From NCBI GenBank assembly GCA_017432565.1, contig JAFRIW010000052.1:1-40479 (forward strand): 40,479 nucleotides of DNA, given 5' to 3'. This stretch comes from Lachnospiraceae bacterium. GTDB lineage: Bacteria; Bacillota; Clostridia; Lachnospirales; Lachnospiraceae. The translations under genes and the position numbers were made by a program. Position 1 is the stretch's first letter, and the number at the start of each line of letters is the position of its first letter. The notes beneath the pieces are model-generated. The model was not told the DNA's origin. It saw only the letters and a program-made list of their open reading frames with translations, and made no database searches. Positions 40,127-40,479 of this stretch are shown here, piece by piece.

Positions 40127-40479
40127 CTTTTTCCCTGCATGATCTCTCCGGCCCGGATCAGTTGTTCTGATTTATGAAATCCACGGCTTCCTGATCCTCC
40201 GGAAAAGACATTGTTCCATGCTCCGAAGTGAATACCCCCTCATGAGCCGGCGATGCCGGAGTGTCCGGCTCATAGGGATAATTTCTCTCTTTTGATTATA
40301 TTATATTGCTTCTCCGGATACATTGCGAAGTCGCTTTTTGATAGCGTCAAGTTACTGTAGGACAGCAAGTGCCAGATTGAGCACCTTGATCATTGACAAT
40401 TAAATATCCCAGAGATGCCAGCGGATGGCCGCTGTCTTTCTGGCTGTGCCTTCTACTATGGATGCACGGAATACGTCGC
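40127..40479. promoter_or_regulatory. Upstream region of the M13 peptidase gene; no complete gene
   Basis: On the minus strand a promoter is possible: -35 TTCGCA (40324-40329), 18 bases, -10 TATAAT (40300-40305), with a second overlapping TATAAT at 40295-40300. A dyad ATGAGCCGG/CCGGCTCAT (40242-40250 with 40265-40273) lies in the leader. A frame ending at TGA 40158-40160 reads as a plausible acidic tail (PEDQEAVDFINQNN) but has no start before a stop near 40300, so it may be another fragment. I see nothing supportable in 40330-40479. Confidence 0.45.

Overview
Organism and overall character. The window looks like chromosomal DNA of a gut-type anaerobic Firmicute, most likely Clostridia/Lachnospiraceae. 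This is inferred from strong AGGAGG-type ribosome sites, the GGGtGRT protein beside a NifU-like scaffold, GntP, MBOAT and GPH transporters, several Gram-positive-style lipoproteins and a fairly high GC. Nearly all genes lie on the minus strand; the two clear exceptions are a Ser-rich zinc-ribbon membrane protein (11748-12857) and bioY (23208-23753). I see no rRNA, no intact tRNA, no CRISPR array, no transposase and no phage gene.

Layout, left to right. 51-3050: a VWA-domain protein, a macrodomain protein with a C-terminal helical domain, and a WYL regulator. 3134-5817: a TlpA-like thioredoxin lipoprotein, an internally deleted ZIP transporter remnant and a HAD phosphatase. 5941-10129: a sugar-acid catabolic unit (IlvD/Edd-family dehydratase, GntP permease, FadR-type GntR regulator) with a terminator and a dyad-rich promoter. 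10387-12857: a DIP1984-family protein, a metallophosphoesterase and, divergently, the Ser-rich zinc-ribbon protein. 12959-15832: an unusual Hsp70-like ATPase with its own membrane segments, coupled to a second membrane protein. 15936-18827: an SGNH/MBOAT O-acylation pair. 18940-22994: a TetR-controlled redox operon (flavin reductase-like, aldo/keto reductase, CMD-cupin, secreted flavodoxin) ending in a transporter remnant. 23039-23753: bioY with a BirA-type operator. 23764-28835: the ADP-ribose operon. 28960-30693: GGGtGRT protein and Fe-S scaffold-like protein. 30815-35593: a Dabb protein, a peptidase remnant, a GH32-like glycosidase, an esterase and a GPH symporter. 35773-40126: an AraC regulator, a nitroreductase and an M13 metallopeptidase lipoprotein.

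Most interesting content. The gene at 25155-28343 encodes one 1062-residue polypeptide carrying four different ADP-ribose-handling domains in series: bacterial-type PARG, ADP-ribosylglycohydrolase, NADAR and macrodomain. Seventeen bases downstream lies an HD-hydrolase fused to an NAD(P)H-hydrate epimerase, and a C_GCAxxG_C_C protein lies upstream. Together these look like a cassette for removing ADP-ribose from several kinds of target and for repairing damaged NAD(P)H. The second candidate is the Hsp70-like protein with C-terminal membrane segments (12959-14872), encoded directly after a membrane protein (14873-15832) whose tail may resemble the exchange factor GrpE.

Other patterns. Three minus-strand remnants retain the 3' end of a gene (ZIP, GPH symporter, M13 peptidase), pointing to repeated deletion in this chromosome. 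Several intergenic regions hold well-formed dyads overlapping recognisable promoters, upstream of gntP, tetR, bioY, the MBOAT gene and the GH32-like gene. Functional assignments come from recognised motifs only; no database search was run.
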